Part shown: piece by piece, positions 18,562-27,952 of the stretch
Layout: each line of letters opens with the position of its first letter
How positions within the stretch are numbered: position 1 is the first letter of the stretch
Translations under genes and position numbers: made by a program
The notes under the pieces: model-generated
Seen by the model: the letters and a program-made list of their open reading frames with translations, nothing else
What the model was told of the DNA's origin: nothing
Databases searched by the model: none
NCBI GenBank assembly: GCA_963833955.1
Contig: CAWHZY010000011.1
Location: forward strand, 310,001 to 374,000
Length of the DNA: 64,000 bases
Direction: 5' to 3'
Source of the DNA: Roseiarcus sp963833955
Lineage (GTDB): Bacteria; Pseudomonadota; Alphaproteobacteria; Rhizobiales; Beijerinckiaceae

Positions 18562-19062
18562 CTACGGCGCGCTCCCTTGACTTTGACTCTTCGGCGCGCG
18601 GGGAGCGAGCAGCAAATCGAGAATCAAGAGCGCGACCCCGATGTTAATGGCGGCATCGGCGACATTGAAGACGAAAAAGTGCCGTCCAAAGGCGTGCAGA
18701 TCGAGATAATCGACGACGGCGCCATGCGCAACCCGATCAATTGCATTGCCGAGAGCGCCGCCGATAATCAATCCAAGGCCGGCGGCGGGAAGCGCCGATC
18801 GGGATCGAAACAGCCACCACGTGAGCAAACCGACCACCGCCAAGGTCAGCGCAAGCAGCGCGACCTGTGCCGAGGCAGAATCGCGGGCGAACAAGCTGAA
18901 CGAAATACCTCTGTTCATCTGTAGGGTTAAGTTGAGGAACGGACCTAACGGCGACGGATCAACTCCCACGCTGCCGAAATGCGCCAGAACACCAGCTTTT
19001 GCGATTTGGTCGACGAGGACGACGGCGAGCGCGATCAACCCGCCCACCGCGTGCGGCTTCAT
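18562..19062 (-). CDS. lspA: Lipoprotein signal peptidase (signal peptidase II)
   Basis: The 166-residue inner-membrane aspartic protease has four hydrophobic segments. The catalytic aspartates are probably Asp118 in GAVVDYLDL and Asp136 in FNVADAAIN, matching the family. It cleaves signal peptides of prolipoproteins after lipidation. Its start overlaps the end of ileS by four bases, indicating translational coupling. Confidence 0.95.
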   Translation of the reverse strand: MKPHAVGGLIALAVVLVDQIAKAGVLAHFGSVGVDPSPLGPFLNLTLQMNRGISFSLFARDSASAQVALLALTLAVVGLLTWWLFRSRSALPAAGLGLIIGGALGNAIDRVAHGAVVDYLDLHAFGRHFFVFNVADAAINIGVALLILDLLLAPRAPKSQSQGSAP

Positions 19063-22000
19063 GGCAAGCGACCCAGATCTTTAAGTTCGCGAAGCGCCTC
19101 CGCGTCGCGCGGGGTCACGTCGGGAAAATCAGCCGAAGCGGTCGCCGGGTCGAAGTAGCGCCATGAGCGCGCGCATTTGACGCCCTGGGCCCGTTCCACA
19201 ACGACGCCGACGTCGGGCGCTTCGGGCAGGCGGAACGCGGTCCCGGGCATCGGCGTCCCGAATTCAATCGCGATGTCCGAGGTGATGCAGACCTCGGCGA
19301 AATCGATGCCCTCCAGCGCCTTCAGGTGCTCGGGATTGGTGAGATAGACCCGCGGCGCGGCTTCGAGCGAGGAACCGATCTCTTTCTCGGCGCGAGCGAT
19401 CTCGATCGCGCCGGTGACGGCGAGCCGCAACATGCGGATCGTCTCCCAGGTCTTGGCCAGTTGGTCATCCCGCCACACGGCGGGAATGGCTGGAAATTGC
19501 TCGAGATGAATCGAGCCATGGGCGCCGTCTCGCGCCGACCAGGTTTCCTCCGTGGTGAAAACCAGAACCGGCGCGAGCCAGATCGTCACGGCGCGGAAAA
19601 TGTGCTCGATCGCCTCCAACGCCCCACGCCGCCGAACGCTTGACGGCGGATCGCAGTAGAGCGCGTCCTTGCGAATGTCGAAATAGAAGGCGGAGAGATC
19701 GGCGTTCATGAACGCGGTCAGTGTTGCGATGACGCGCGCGAAGTCGAAATTCTCGTAAGCCTCGCGAACCTTCAGATCGAGTTCGGCAAGCTTGTGCAGC
19801 ATCAGGCGCTCGAGCCCGGTCATTGCCGAGAGGCCGACCGAATCGCCGGCTTCCCGATGAGCGAGCGTTCCGAGCATCCAGCGAATCGTGTTGCGCAGCT
19901 TGCGATAATTGTCGCTCACGGCTTTCAGGATTTCGGGGCCGATACGTTGGTCGTCGGTGTAGTCGACACTGGCCACCCAGAGACGCAGGATGTCGGCGCC
20001 CGAAACGCGGATGACGTCCTGCGGGAAGGTCTGGTTGCCGAGCGATTTCGACATTTTGCGGCCGCTCTCGTCGAGCGTGAAGCCATGGGTCAGCACGACG
20101 TCGAAGGGCGCGCGCCCGCGCGTGCCGCAGCTTTCCAGAAGCGAGGACTGAAACCAGCCGCGATGCTGGTCCGAGCCCTCGAGATACATCACAATGTCTT
20201 CGCCGCCGTCGATTGCCCGCCGGATGCCGGCGAGTCCGGGAAAATGCTTCGGGTCTTCGAGGACGAAGGCGTGGGTCGATCCCGAATCGAACCAGACTTC
20301 GACCAGGTCGTCCACCTTGTCGTAGTCGTCAGGATTGTGTTCCGGCCCGAGGAACCGCGCCTTCGCGCCTTGGGCGAACCACGCGTCGGCGCCTTCGTTC
20401 TCATAAGCATCGGCGATACGGCGGTTGACGTTCTCGTCTCGGAGCGGTTCTTTGTCGCCTTTGCGCACGAAGATCGACAGCGGCACGCCCCAGGCGCGCT
20501 GGCGGGACAACACCCAATCGGGCTTGTTGGCGACCATGCCCTTGATGCGGTTCTCGCCGGACGGGGGCGCCCATCGCGTATGCTCAATCGCGGTCAGAGC
20601 CCGATTGCGCAGCGTATCTAGCGTACGAAGGTAAGCCAGTTCGCCGACCCTCAATCGGTTGGCTACGTGGTCTTCCGGTAGGAAAAATGGCTGCGTGATT
20701 GGCTGATCCATCGCCAGGAACCATTGCGGGGTGTTGCGAAAGATCACCGGCGTCTTCGATCGCCAGCTATGCGGATATTGGTGTTTCAGCTTTCCACGCG
20801 CGACGAGCGCGCCCGCTTCGATCAGGGCGTCAATGACCGCTTTATTGGCGTCGCCGGTTTTGCCTTTGTCGGTGATGACGCGCTTGCCTTCGAAGCCGGG
20901 CGCCTCGTCGGTGAGCGCGCCGTTCTCGTCGACGGTGTAGGGAATGCGAGCGTCGATGCCGCGCTCCTGAAGGAGCCGGGTGCTCGCGGTCCAGAGCTCG
21001 AAGTCCTCGCGCCCGTGGCCCGGCGCGGTATGGACGAAGCCTGTGCCCGCGTCTTCGGTCACATGATCGCCGTCGAGCAAAGGGACGACAAACCCGTAGC
21101 CGAGATCGTGCAAGGGATGTGCGCAGTTGATTCCTTCGAGAACGCCCCATGGTATGTCGCAAAGACGACTGACCGATTGCTGATCAATGCGCGCGGCAGC
21201 AAAGACGCTGTTTGCGAGTGCATCCGCAAGGATTAAGCGAGTCCCCACACTCACCCAATTCCCGTCTGGCGAACTTAAGACCTCATACATTCCATAGTTA
21301 ACACGCGTCGAAAACGCGATCGCGCGGTTACCTGGAATCGTCCAAGGAGTGGTCGTCCAAATTACAATTGAAGCGCCCTTTATTTTTTCGGGCAGGAGAT
21401 AAGAATCGCTCTCTCCCACATCCATGGCAGGTCCAGAGTAGGACACGACCGGGAAGGCGGCGTAGATCGTGTCGCTGACATGGTCTTCGTATTCGACCTC
21501 GGCCTCGGCGAGCGCCGTCTTTTCGACCACGCTCCACATCACCGGCTTCGAGCCGCGATAAAGCAGTCCGCTCGCGACAAACTTGAAGATTTCGCGCGCG
21601 ATCTGCGCTTCGGCAGGAAAACTCATCGTCGTATAGGGATGATCCCAATCGCCGATGACGCCCAGCCGCTTGAATTCTTCCCGCTGCACGGAGAGCCAAT
21701 GCTCCGCATAGGCGCGGCATTCCTTGCGAAAGGCGATGATGGCCTGCGAATCCGAGAAGTCGGGCTTTGACTTGCCCTTGCTGCGGTAGAATTCCTCCTC
21801 GACCTTCCATTCGATCGGGAGCCCGTGACAGTCCCAGCCGGGCACGTAGTTGGATTCCCGGCCCGTCATCTGATGCGAACGGACGACGATGTCCTTCAGC
21901 GTCTTGTTGAGCGCCGTGCCGATGTGGACATTGCCGTTCGCGTAAGGAGGCCCGTCGTGGAGGACGAATTTGGGACGGCCCTTGCCGTTCTGGCGCAGCT

Positions 22001-22139
22001 CCGCATACAAATTCTCGCGCGCCCAGCGCGCCAGAATTTCCGGCTCCTTCTGCGGCAGACCCGCGCGCATGGGAAAATCCGTCTTGGGCAGGTAAAGCGT
22101 GCGGGAATAATCGAGGCCTGAAACGGACGCGTCGGACAT
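19059..22139 (-). CDS. ileS: Isoleucyl-tRNA synthetase
   Basis: The 1026-residue class I synthetase has the HIGH motif in PPYANGNVHIGTALNK and the KMSKS motif in ESGRKMSKSLGNQTF. The editing domain lies between them. The C-terminus has VKCARSWRYFDPATA rather than a full zinc-binding cysteine set; I believe this is usual in related alphaproteobacteria. The start MSDASVSG at 22139 is chosen over an upstream in-frame codon. It is translationally coupled to lspA. Confidence 0.96.
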   Translation of the reverse strand: MSDASVSGLDYSRTLYLPKTDFPMRAGLPQKEPEILARWARENLYAELRQNGKGRPKFVLHDGPPYANGNVHIGTALNKTLKDIVVRSHQMTGRESNYVPGWDCHGLPIEWKVEEEFYRSKGKSKPDFSDSQAIIAFRKECRAYAEHWLSVQREEFKRLGVIGDWDHPYTTMSFPAEAQIAREIFKFVASGLLYRGSKPVMWSVVEKTALAEAEVEYEDHVSDTIYAAFPVVSYSGPAMDVGESDSYLLPEKIKGASIVIWTTTPWTIPGNRAIAFSTRVNYGMYEVLSSPDGNWVSVGTRLILADALANSVFAAARIDQQSVSRLCDIPWGVLEGINCAHPLHDLGYGFVVPLLDGDHVTEDAGTGFVHTAPGHGREDFELWTASTRLLQERGIDARIPYTVDENGALTDEAPGFEGKRVITDKGKTGDANKAVIDALIEAGALVARGKLKHQYPHSWRSKTPVIFRNTPQWFLAMDQPITQPFFLPEDHVANRLRVGELAYLRTLDTLRNRALTAIEHTRWAPPSGENRIKGMVANKPDWVLSRQRAWGVPLSIFVRKGDKEPLRDENVNRRIADAYENEGADAWFAQGAKARFLGPEHNPDDYDKVDDLVEVWFDSGSTHAFVLEDPKHFPGLAGIRRAIDGGEDIVMYLEGSDQHRGWFQSSLLESCGTRGRAPFDVVLTHGFTLDESGRKMSKSLGNQTFPQDVIRVSGADILRLWVASVDYTDDQRIGPEILKAVSDNYRKLRNTIRWMLGTLAHREAGDSVGLSAMTGLERLMLHKLAELDLKVREAYENFDFARVIATLTAFMNADLSAFYFDIRKDALYCDPPSSVRRRGALEAIEHIFRAVTIWLAPVLVFTTEETWSARDGAHGSIHLEQFPAIPAVWRDDQLAKTWETIRMLRLAVTGAIEIARAEKEIGSSLEAAPRVYLTNPEHLKALEGIDFAEVCITSDIAIEFGTPMPGTAFRLPEAPDVGVVVERAQGVKCARSWRYFDPATASADFPDVTPRDAEALRELKDLGRLP

Positions 22140-22221
22140 GAGATCGGGGGCCAAATTCAAGTTTCGTGGAGAGCGGACGCGCCGGATTAGAGGATTTGCC
22201 GCAATTCGCCAAATTCGTGTC

Positions 22222-23163
22222 TCAGCGCCGCTCCGTCAGAATGGCGCGGGCCCGCTCCTTGTCCCGGTTCATCTCGGCCACAAGCGAGGGAATGGAATCG
22301 AACTTCAGCTCGTCCCGAATGCGCGCAATGAACTCGACCTCCATCTCGCGTCCATAGAGGTCCCCATCGAAATCGAGGAGATGAACTTCTAGCAAGGGCG
22401 GACCGTCATCGACCGTCGGGCGGGTGCCGAAGCTGGCGACCGCCGGAAAGGCGCGCCCGTCGATTCGCGCGACAACGGCATAAATTCCGTGCGCAAGCCG
22501 ATTACTCGGCTCAAGCGCGATATTCGCCGTCGGCACGCCAAGGGTGCGCCCCAGGCGCTGGCCTGAAATCACTTGGCCTGAAACCGAATAGTTGCGGCCG
22601 AGACCTTGCGCCGCCGCGGCAAGATCGCCGCGTTCGAGAGCCTGGCGAATCGCGCTCGAGGAGAAAACGCCGGCCTCGTTTTCCACTTTCGTGACAATCT
22701 CGACTCCAAAGCCGTGCCTTTTACCGGCCTCGGCCAGGGTGGCCGGGGAACCGGAACGGCCCTTGCCAAAATGAAAGTCCCATCCGACGACGACCGCGGC
22801 TGCTCCGAGCCGCTCGACCAGAATCTTCGTGACGAACTCGTCCGCACTCATCGAAGCCAGCAAGGCGTCAAAGTGAATAAGAACGAGGCCCGTCAGCCCG
22901 AGCCGGGCGCAAATCGACGCCTTGTTGCTGGGCGGCGTCAATCGAAACACGACCGGGCGTCCGGCAAAGAAGTCGACGGGATGCGGTTCGAAGGTCAGCA
23001 AAGCGCTGGGGGCCGCTCTCTCGTTGGCCATGGCCACAGCGCGTCCGATGACGGCCTGATGCCCACGATGCAGCCCATCAAAATTCCCGATTGCGTAGAC
23101 CGCGCCCTCCAGCCCGCGCGGGGGCAGCATCGGGTCCGTGGCGAGCACGAAGCCGTTGGTCAT
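22222..23163 (-). CDS. ribF: Bifunctional riboflavin kinase / FAD synthetase
   Basis: The 313-residue enzyme phosphorylates riboflavin to FMN and adenylates it to FAD. The N-terminal nucleotidyltransferase domain has AIGNFDGLHRGHQAVI and the VVGWDFHFGKGRSG motif; the C-terminal kinase domain has GVPTANI and VASFGTRPTVDD. The ATG at 23163 gives the normal length. It lies upstream of ileS on the same strand. Confidence 0.94.
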   Translation of the reverse strand: MTNGFVLATDPMLPPRGLEGAVYAIGNFDGLHRGHQAVIGRAVAMANERAAPSALLTFEPHPVDFFAGRPVVFRLTPPSNKASICARLGLTGLVLIHFDALLASMSADEFVTKILVERLGAAAVVVGWDFHFGKGRSGSPATLAEAGKRHGFGVEIVTKVENEAGVFSSSAIRQALERGDLAAAAQGLGRNYSVSGQVISGQRLGRTLGVPTANIALEPSNRLAHGIYAVVARIDGRAFPAVASFGTRPTVDDGPPLLEVHLLDFDGDLYGREMEVEFIARIRDELKFDSIPSLVAEMNRDKERARAILTERR

Positions 23164-23245
23164 TGGGTCCTGCCGCCGCCTGGGGTTCCGCCGTCCCGTA
23201 CCTGCGTTTCTCCGCTCACGCAACAGCCCTTCGCGCGGGATACGG

Positions 23246-23701
23246 TCAACCCGCGGGAGACTTGAGCTTGGGCGTCGGCGGCACGCTGAGAACGCCTTCG
23301 CCATCGAGGACGACCTGGTCGCCGACGCGACACTCGCAATGCAGCCGGACGCGACGGTTCTTCTCGGTCAGTTCGGCCACCTCCACGCTGACATCAACGA
23401 TATCGCCGATCTTGACCGGGCCGCGGAAGTTCAAGGTCTGCGAGATGTAGACAGCGCCCGGGCCCGGCAGCCGCATCCCAATGACGCCTGAAATAAAACT
23501 CGCGGTGTAGAGCCCATGAACAATTCGGCCGCCAAAGCGAGTCTTGCGCGCGAAATGTTCCGACAAATGGATTGGATTGTGATCGCCCGAAAGCTCGGCG
23601 AAGCCGATGACGTCCTCATTTTCGACCGTCTTGCGAATGGTCGCGCGCATGCCGACCGCGAGATCGTCGAAATAGAGCGTCTGAAACAGCGAATTTTGCA
23701 T
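23246..23701 (-). CDS. MaoC-family dehydratase ((R)-enoyl-CoA hydratase-like)
   Basis: The 151-residue single hot-dog domain has the hydratase motif FAELSGDHNPIHLSEHFA, containing the catalytic Asp/His pair, followed by RFGGRIVHGLYTASFISGVI. PhaJ-like enzymes hydrate trans-2-enoyl-CoA to (R)-3-hydroxyacyl-CoA, feeding polyhydroxyalkanoate or lipid routes; the exact substrate is not evident. The ATG at 23701 is preferred over an upstream TTG. Confidence 0.88.
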   Translation of the reverse strand: MQNSLFQTLYFDDLAVGMRATIRKTVENEDVIGFAELSGDHNPIHLSEHFARKTRFGGRIVHGLYTASFISGVIGMRLPGPGAVYISQTLNFRGPVKIGDIVDVSVEVAELTEKNRRVRLHCECRVGDQVVLDGEGVLSVPPTPKLKSPAG

Positions 23702-23786
23702 GCGCGACCTCAAACCCGCAAAAATCGAAGCGCGCCCGACGCCGCCGACAATGAGCTCCGAGAACGGGCAAGGAGCCCCGAGCCGC

Positions 23787-24689
23787 CTAGGGCCGAAGCA
23801 CGGGAATGGCGGCGACCGGCCAAACCGCGTTTTCGTCGTACAATTGCTGCAGCTCGGTGGGATCGGCCGGCAAGTCCAGCGTCTCCTTGTGCAAGGACCG
23901 GTGAATGCCTCCGGTGACGAAAAGCACGTCCAGCCCGGCGCGGGCGGCCCCGATGACGTCTGTCCGCATGCCGTCCCCGATTGCGAGCATGCGAGGCTTC
24001 GCGACCGGCCCGCCTCGAATTTGTTCAGCGAGCGTCAACGCCCGGTCGTAGATCGGCGTGTAGGGTTTGCCCGCGTAAACGACCGAGCCGCCAAGCTCCT
24101 CGTATCGCCGCGCCAGCGCGCCAGCGCAATAGATGAGCGTGTCGCCGCGGTGGATCACGATGTCCGGATTGGCGCAAATCATCGCCATCCCGCGGACCGC
24201 CGTCGCCCGTAGTTCCGGCTCATAATGCTCCAGCGTCTCGGTCTCGTCGTTTCTGAGCCCGGTGCAGAGCACATATTGAGCGTCTTCCAGGGAAACGAGT
24301 TTCGGCCGCGCGCCGTTCGCGTCCGCCACGGCGTCGAGGAGGGTCAGGTCACGCTCCGGCCCGATGTGGAGGACCCGGTCGCCCGCCTGCCGTTCCATCA
24401 ATCCAATCGTCACGTCGCCGGACGTGACGACAGCATCGAATGCGTCTGGCGAAACCCCAAGCTTCAGGACTTGCCGTGCGATCGGCGGAGAGGGACGCGG
24501 CGCGTTGCTGATGAGAATGACTGTGCCGCCCCGCCTCCGGAACGACACAAGCGCATCCGAGGCTTGCGCAAAGGAGGCCACGCCATTGTGCAATACGCCC
24601 CAGATGTCGCACAGAATCGCGTCATAGCGGTCCGAGATCTCGCTGAGACCGGCAATTTGCCTGATGATCTGCGCTTGTTCCTGCCCCAT
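23787..24689 (-). CDS. HAD-superfamily hydrolase, class IIA (sugar-phosphatase-like)
   Basis: The product has 300 residues. HAD motifs appear in order: DAILCDIWGVLHNG (motif I, Asp-x-Trp variant), LISNAPRP (II), GKPYTPIYDRAL (III lysine) and AIGDGMRTDVIGAARAGLD (IV). The IIA cap is in the middle. It resembles an alphaproteobacterial subgroup with unknown substrate, probably a phosphatase of small phosphorylated compounds. It diverges from trxA. Confidence 0.88.
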   Translation of the reverse strand: MGQEQAQIIRQIAGLSEISDRYDAILCDIWGVLHNGVASFAQASDALVSFRRRGGTVILISNAPRPSPPIARQVLKLGVSPDAFDAVVTSGDVTIGLMERQAGDRVLHIGPERDLTLLDAVADANGARPKLVSLEDAQYVLCTGLRNDETETLEHYEPELRATAVRGMAMICANPDIVIHRGDTLIYCAGALARRYEELGGSVVYAGKPYTPIYDRALTLAEQIRGGPVAKPRMLAIGDGMRTDVIGAARAGLDVLFVTGGIHRSLHKETLDLPADPTELQQLYDENAVWPVAAIPVLRP

Positions 24690-24720
24690 CGCTGGCTCGG
24701 CTAGGCGACACCTTCATCCG

Positions 24721-24746
24721 TGTCAAGGCATGCCTGTCAAGGCATG
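24721..24746. repeat. Tandem 12-bp direct repeat between the HAD gene and trxA
   Basis: TGTCAAGGCATG occurs at 24721-24732 and again at 24735-24746, with two bases between. The 14-bp spacing and position in the divergent promoter region could mark a regulator site. Confidence 0.55.
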
Positions 24747-24849
24747 GGTCCTCCCCATGAAAGCGCTTCGCGTCGAACCGCATGCTTGACGGCGGTTGGG
24801 TTGGTTCCTAGCTATTGAGGGCGGCAAGCACGCCGTCTTTGAGGACGCC

Positions 24850-25173
24850 ATGTCAGTAACGGCCAAAGTCACGGACGCGAGTTTCGACACCGATGTCATC
24901 AACTCCGAGGAGCCCGTCGTCGTCGACTTCTGGGCGGAATGGTGCGGGCCATGCCGCATGATTGGGCCGGCGCTTGAAGAAATCGCCACCGAAATGAACG
25001 GCAAAGTGAAAATCGCGAAGCTCAATGTCGACGAGAACCCGGGCGTCGCCAGCAAATACGGCATCCGATCGATCCCGACGCTGATGGTGTTCAAAGGCGG
25101 CAAGCAGGTGGCCACCAAGACCGGAGCCGGCCCCAAAAGCGAATTGTCTCGCTGGATCAGCGCTTCGGTCTAA
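24850..25173 (+). CDS. trxA: Thioredoxin
   Basis: The 107-residue protein has the redox motif WCGPC at residues 31-35 within VVDFWAEWCGPCRM and the cis-proline loop RSIPTLMVFKGGK. It is a cytosolic disulfide reductant for ribonucleotide reductase, PAPS reductase and other partners. The ATG at 24850 gives the standard N-terminus; the longer frame upstream is not needed. Confidence 0.95.
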   Translation: MSVTAKVTDASFDTDVINSEEPVVVDFWAEWCGPCRMIGPALEEIATEMNGKVKIAKLNVDENPGVASKYGIRSIPTLMVFKGGKQVATKTGAGPKSELSRWISASV

Positions 25174-25197
25174 GCTCTTGGCCTCGAGTGGGCCGAG

Positions 25198-26586
25198 CTA
25201 AACTGGGATACGCACGGCCGCTCGTAGCCCTCCCATGGGGCTATCGGTAAGGATGATGTCGCCGCCATGAGAGCGGGCGATGTCGCGCGCGATCGCGAGC
25301 CCCAGGCCGGAGCCGCCTTCATCCTGGTTGCGCGCTTCGTCCAGGCGATAGAACGGCCGGAACACGTCCTCGCGAAAAGCGGGGGCTATTCCGGCTCCAT
25401 CGTCGTCTACGACAATCGACAGGAATTGAGCCTCCAGCGTCGCCGAAACACGGACGTTATCCGCGTGACGTTGGGCGTTGGCGACCAGATTGCCGACACA
25501 GCGTTTCATCGCCATTGGCCGAATACGGATATCGAGATTTCCTCGCGTCTCCACACCAAGGCTCGCGCCATGCCGCTCGGAAGCCTGCCGGAGGTCTTCA
25601 AGCATCGTTGCGACGTTGACTTGGGCGGTCGCTTCGCCCGCGTCGCCACGCGCGAAGGCAAGATAGCCCTCGAGCATCTGCCCCATCTCATCGACGTCTT
25701 TTTGCAAAAAGTCGCTGTCGGCCGAATTGTCGAGCAGCGCCAATGACAATTTGAATCGGGTCAGCATCGTGCGCAGATCATGGCTCACGCCGTTAAGCAT
25801 CGCAGTGCGCTGTTCCGTTGCGCGCTCAACTCGCCGTTTCATCTCGATGAAAGCATGGCCCGCTTGCCGGACCTCGCGCGCGCCATGCGGATTAAAGTCA
25901 AGATTCCTGCCCTTGCCAAAATCTTCCGCCGCCTTAGCCAGGCGCAAAATGGGTCGAATTTGGTTGCGCAGAAAAATGATCGCGAGCGTCAGGAGGACGA
26001 TCATCGCCCCCAGCATCCAGAGCACAAAAATATGGGCGTTCGCCTCATAGGCGAGAGCGCGGCGCGTCACCAGGCGGAGCACGCGGCCCCCAAGATCGAC
26101 GCGTATCTCCATTAAACCGGACCGCCCAACCGTGTCGATCCAGAAAGGCTGTGTCACCTCCTTTCTGATTTCCTTCGGCAGCGTCCGCGTGAGCGGGTCC
26201 AATGCACCGTAGAAGGAGCGAGGCATGACCGGCGGCAGCGGACCCGCCGGCAGCAATGACGCGTCCATGCGGAACCTTTCGGACGCCAGATTCGCGAGAG
26301 AAGCATCGTCCTGCCCGGGCGGAAGCCTTTGATAGAGGTCCGTCAGCGCTCCAACGTCACGCGCGACCGCCTCGGAGAGCCTGCGGGTCACCAAATCCCA
26401 GTGATGTTGCATGAAGACGAGCGTTACCGCGCTTTGGAGCAGCACCATGGGGACGATCACGATGAGGAGCGAGCGCTTGTAGAGGCCCTTGGGCAGCATC
26501 TCCGCCAGCCCGCGCGCAGCGCGGCGCCAAAGCATGCGGATCTGCGCCAGCTGCCGCAGCTTGTTGAATGAGAGTCGGTCGCTCAT
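25198..26586 (-). CDS. Sensor histidine kinase, EnvZ-like
   Basis: The 462-residue kinase has a membrane segment near residues 40-60, a periplasmic domain, a second segment near 186-206, a HAMP domain, and then the H-box with His269 in GVSHDLRTMLTRFKL. The proline usual after HDLRT is a methionine (Met274). N-box NLVANAQRH, G1 VDDDGAGI and G2 GSGLGLAIARDI are intact, so it should be active. Its start overlaps the response-regulator stop by four bases. Confidence 0.92.
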   Translation of the reverse strand: MSDRLSFNKLRQLAQIRMLWRRAARGLAEMLPKGLYKRSLLIVIVPMVLLQSAVTLVFMQHHWDLVTRRLSEAVARDVGALTDLYQRLPPGQDDASLANLASERFRMDASLLPAGPLPPVMPRSFYGALDPLTRTLPKEIRKEVTQPFWIDTVGRSGLMEIRVDLGGRVLRLVTRRALAYEANAHIFVLWMLGAMIVLLTLAIIFLRNQIRPILRLAKAAEDFGKGRNLDFNPHGAREVRQAGHAFIEMKRRVERATEQRTAMLNGVSHDLRTMLTRFKLSLALLDNSADSDFLQKDVDEMGQMLEGYLAFARGDAGEATAQVNVATMLEDLRQASERHGASLGVETRGNLDIRIRPMAMKRCVGNLVANAQRHADNVRVSATLEAQFLSIVVDDDGAGIAPAFREDVFRPFYRLDEARNQDEGGSGLGLAIARDIARSHGGDIILTDSPMGGLRAAVRIPV

Positions 26587-27314
26587 CGGTCAGCGATCAG
26601 CCGATACCCCGCTCCTCGCGCCGTCTGCAGGTATATCGGATTGGTTGGGTCTTGTTCGATCTTGCGCCGCAGCCGATTGACGAGGACATCGACTGTTCGC
26701 TCCTGAGCGGCGCCGCCCGATCCCGACAGCGTTTCACGAGAAACGATCGCGCCGGGGTTTGCGCTGAGCAGGCGCAGCATCTCGCGCTCGCGCTCCGTGA
26801 TGCGAACCGGATCGTCTCCGGCTCGCAGTTCTCCGCGCTCAAGCGAGAACGCGAAGCGTCCGAAGCGAACGACGCTGGTCTCGACGCTGCCGGCCGGCGG
26901 GGCTCGGGTTCGTCGCAGCACTGAGCCGATCCGCAACAGCAGTTCCCGCGGCTCGAACGGCTTTGCGAGATAGTCGTCCACGCCAATTTCGAGGCCCCGC
27001 ACGCGATCCTCCGGGTCACCACGAGCGGTCAACATGAGAATCGGCACTTGCGATCGCACCCGCAAGTCGGCGGCGAAATCGAACCCGCTCTCGCCAGGCA
27101 TCATGACGTCAAGCACGATAATGTCGAAGGCCAGCCCGTCGAGAAAAGCGCGAGCCTTGGCCGCCGTTGGGGCGACTGTGACGCGATGACCGTGCTTGAC
27201 CAGATAGCTGGACAACAAAGCGCGAAGGCGTCGATCGTCGTCGACGACGAGAACATGGGCGGCGTCGTCGGCAAGCGAAGTCGGCGTCGAGCTCACCGCG
27301 CCTGACCCGCCCAT
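26583..27314 (-). CDS. OmpR-family response regulator
   Basis: The product has 243 residues. A receiver domain with acidic residues in VLVVDDDRR, phospho-acceptor Asp69 in IIVLDVMMPGESGFD and the lysine in YLAKPFEPREL is followed by a winged-helix DNA-binding domain (TEREREMLRLL, VDVLVNRLRRKIE). It is the partner of the kinase it overlaps. Its own start overlaps the end of the MarR gene by 22 bases, so all three genes form one tight operon. Confidence 0.94.
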   Translation of the reverse strand: MGGSGAVSSTPTSLADDAAHVLVVDDDRRLRALLSSYLVKHGHRVTVAPTAAKARAFLDGLAFDIIVLDVMMPGESGFDFAADLRVRSQVPILMLTARGDPEDRVRGLEIGVDDYLAKPFEPRELLLRIGSVLRRTRAPPAGSVETSVVRFGRFAFSLERGELRAGDDPVRITEREREMLRLLSANPGAIVSRETLSGSGGAAQERTVDVLVNRLRRKIEQDPTNPIYLQTARGAGYRLIADR

Positions 27315-27820
27315 TTCGCAGGCTCCGAGCGGCCGGCAAGGTCGCTTGGCGCCTTCTGAGGATCGATCATCGCTTTAAGAAACGCTTGCGCCGATGGGAG
27401 ACCCCGGTCGCCCAGCTGTTCCAGCGCCAACGCGAACCGCCGTGTCTGAACGAGGGCGAGCTTCAGCGCCAGCCGCTCGCCGTCCGGCGTCGCATAGAGC
27501 TGCCGACGGCGCCGATCCAGCGCGCCTGCCTGGATCTCGACGAAGTTCTTGTCGACGAGTTCCCGCAACACGCGATTGAGGCTCTGTTTCGTGATCCGCA
27601 ATATCTCCAGGAGCTCGGCGATCGTGAGCCCCGGCCGTCGGCTGACAAAATAGAGGACGCGATGATGAGCGCGCCCGAACCCATAAGCTTCGAGCAGCCG
27701 ATCGGCGTCTCCGACGAAATCGCGGTAGGCGAAAAAGAACTGTTCGATCAATTCATACATTGGCTCTTCGCCGCGGCGCGGTTGCCGCGGCGGATCAGGC
27801 TTGGAGACGTCCGACGCCAT
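27293..27820 (-). CDS. MarR-family transcriptional regulator
   Basis: The product has 175 residues with a winged helix-turn-helix: LTIAELLEILRITKQSLNRVLRELVDKNFVE and the wing DRRRRQLYATPDGE. The preferred start is ATG at 27820 (MASDVSK); ATG at 27760 is an alternative. It heads the MarR/response regulator/kinase operon and diverges from ilvE, with 132 bases between. Control of its own operon or of ilvE is plausible but not shown. Confidence 0.88.
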   Translation of the reverse strand: MASDVSKPDPPRQPRRGEEPMYELIEQFFFAYRDFVGDADRLLEAYGFGRAHHRVLYFVSRRPGLTIAELLEILRITKQSLNRVLRELVDKNFVEIQAGALDRRRRQLYATPDGERLALKLALVQTRRFALALEQLGDRGLPSAQAFLKAMIDPQKAPSDLAGRSEPAKWAGQAR

Positions 27821-27952
27821 CGATGAGCCTATTAGGTCAGCACTATTGACATAATTCAGCCCTCTTGCTATCGTAGGGACCATTAGCGACGCAGTCCATG
27901 TAGCTCTATTCGCCAAGAATCCAAACCGGCTCGCTACAACAGAGGAACCGCC

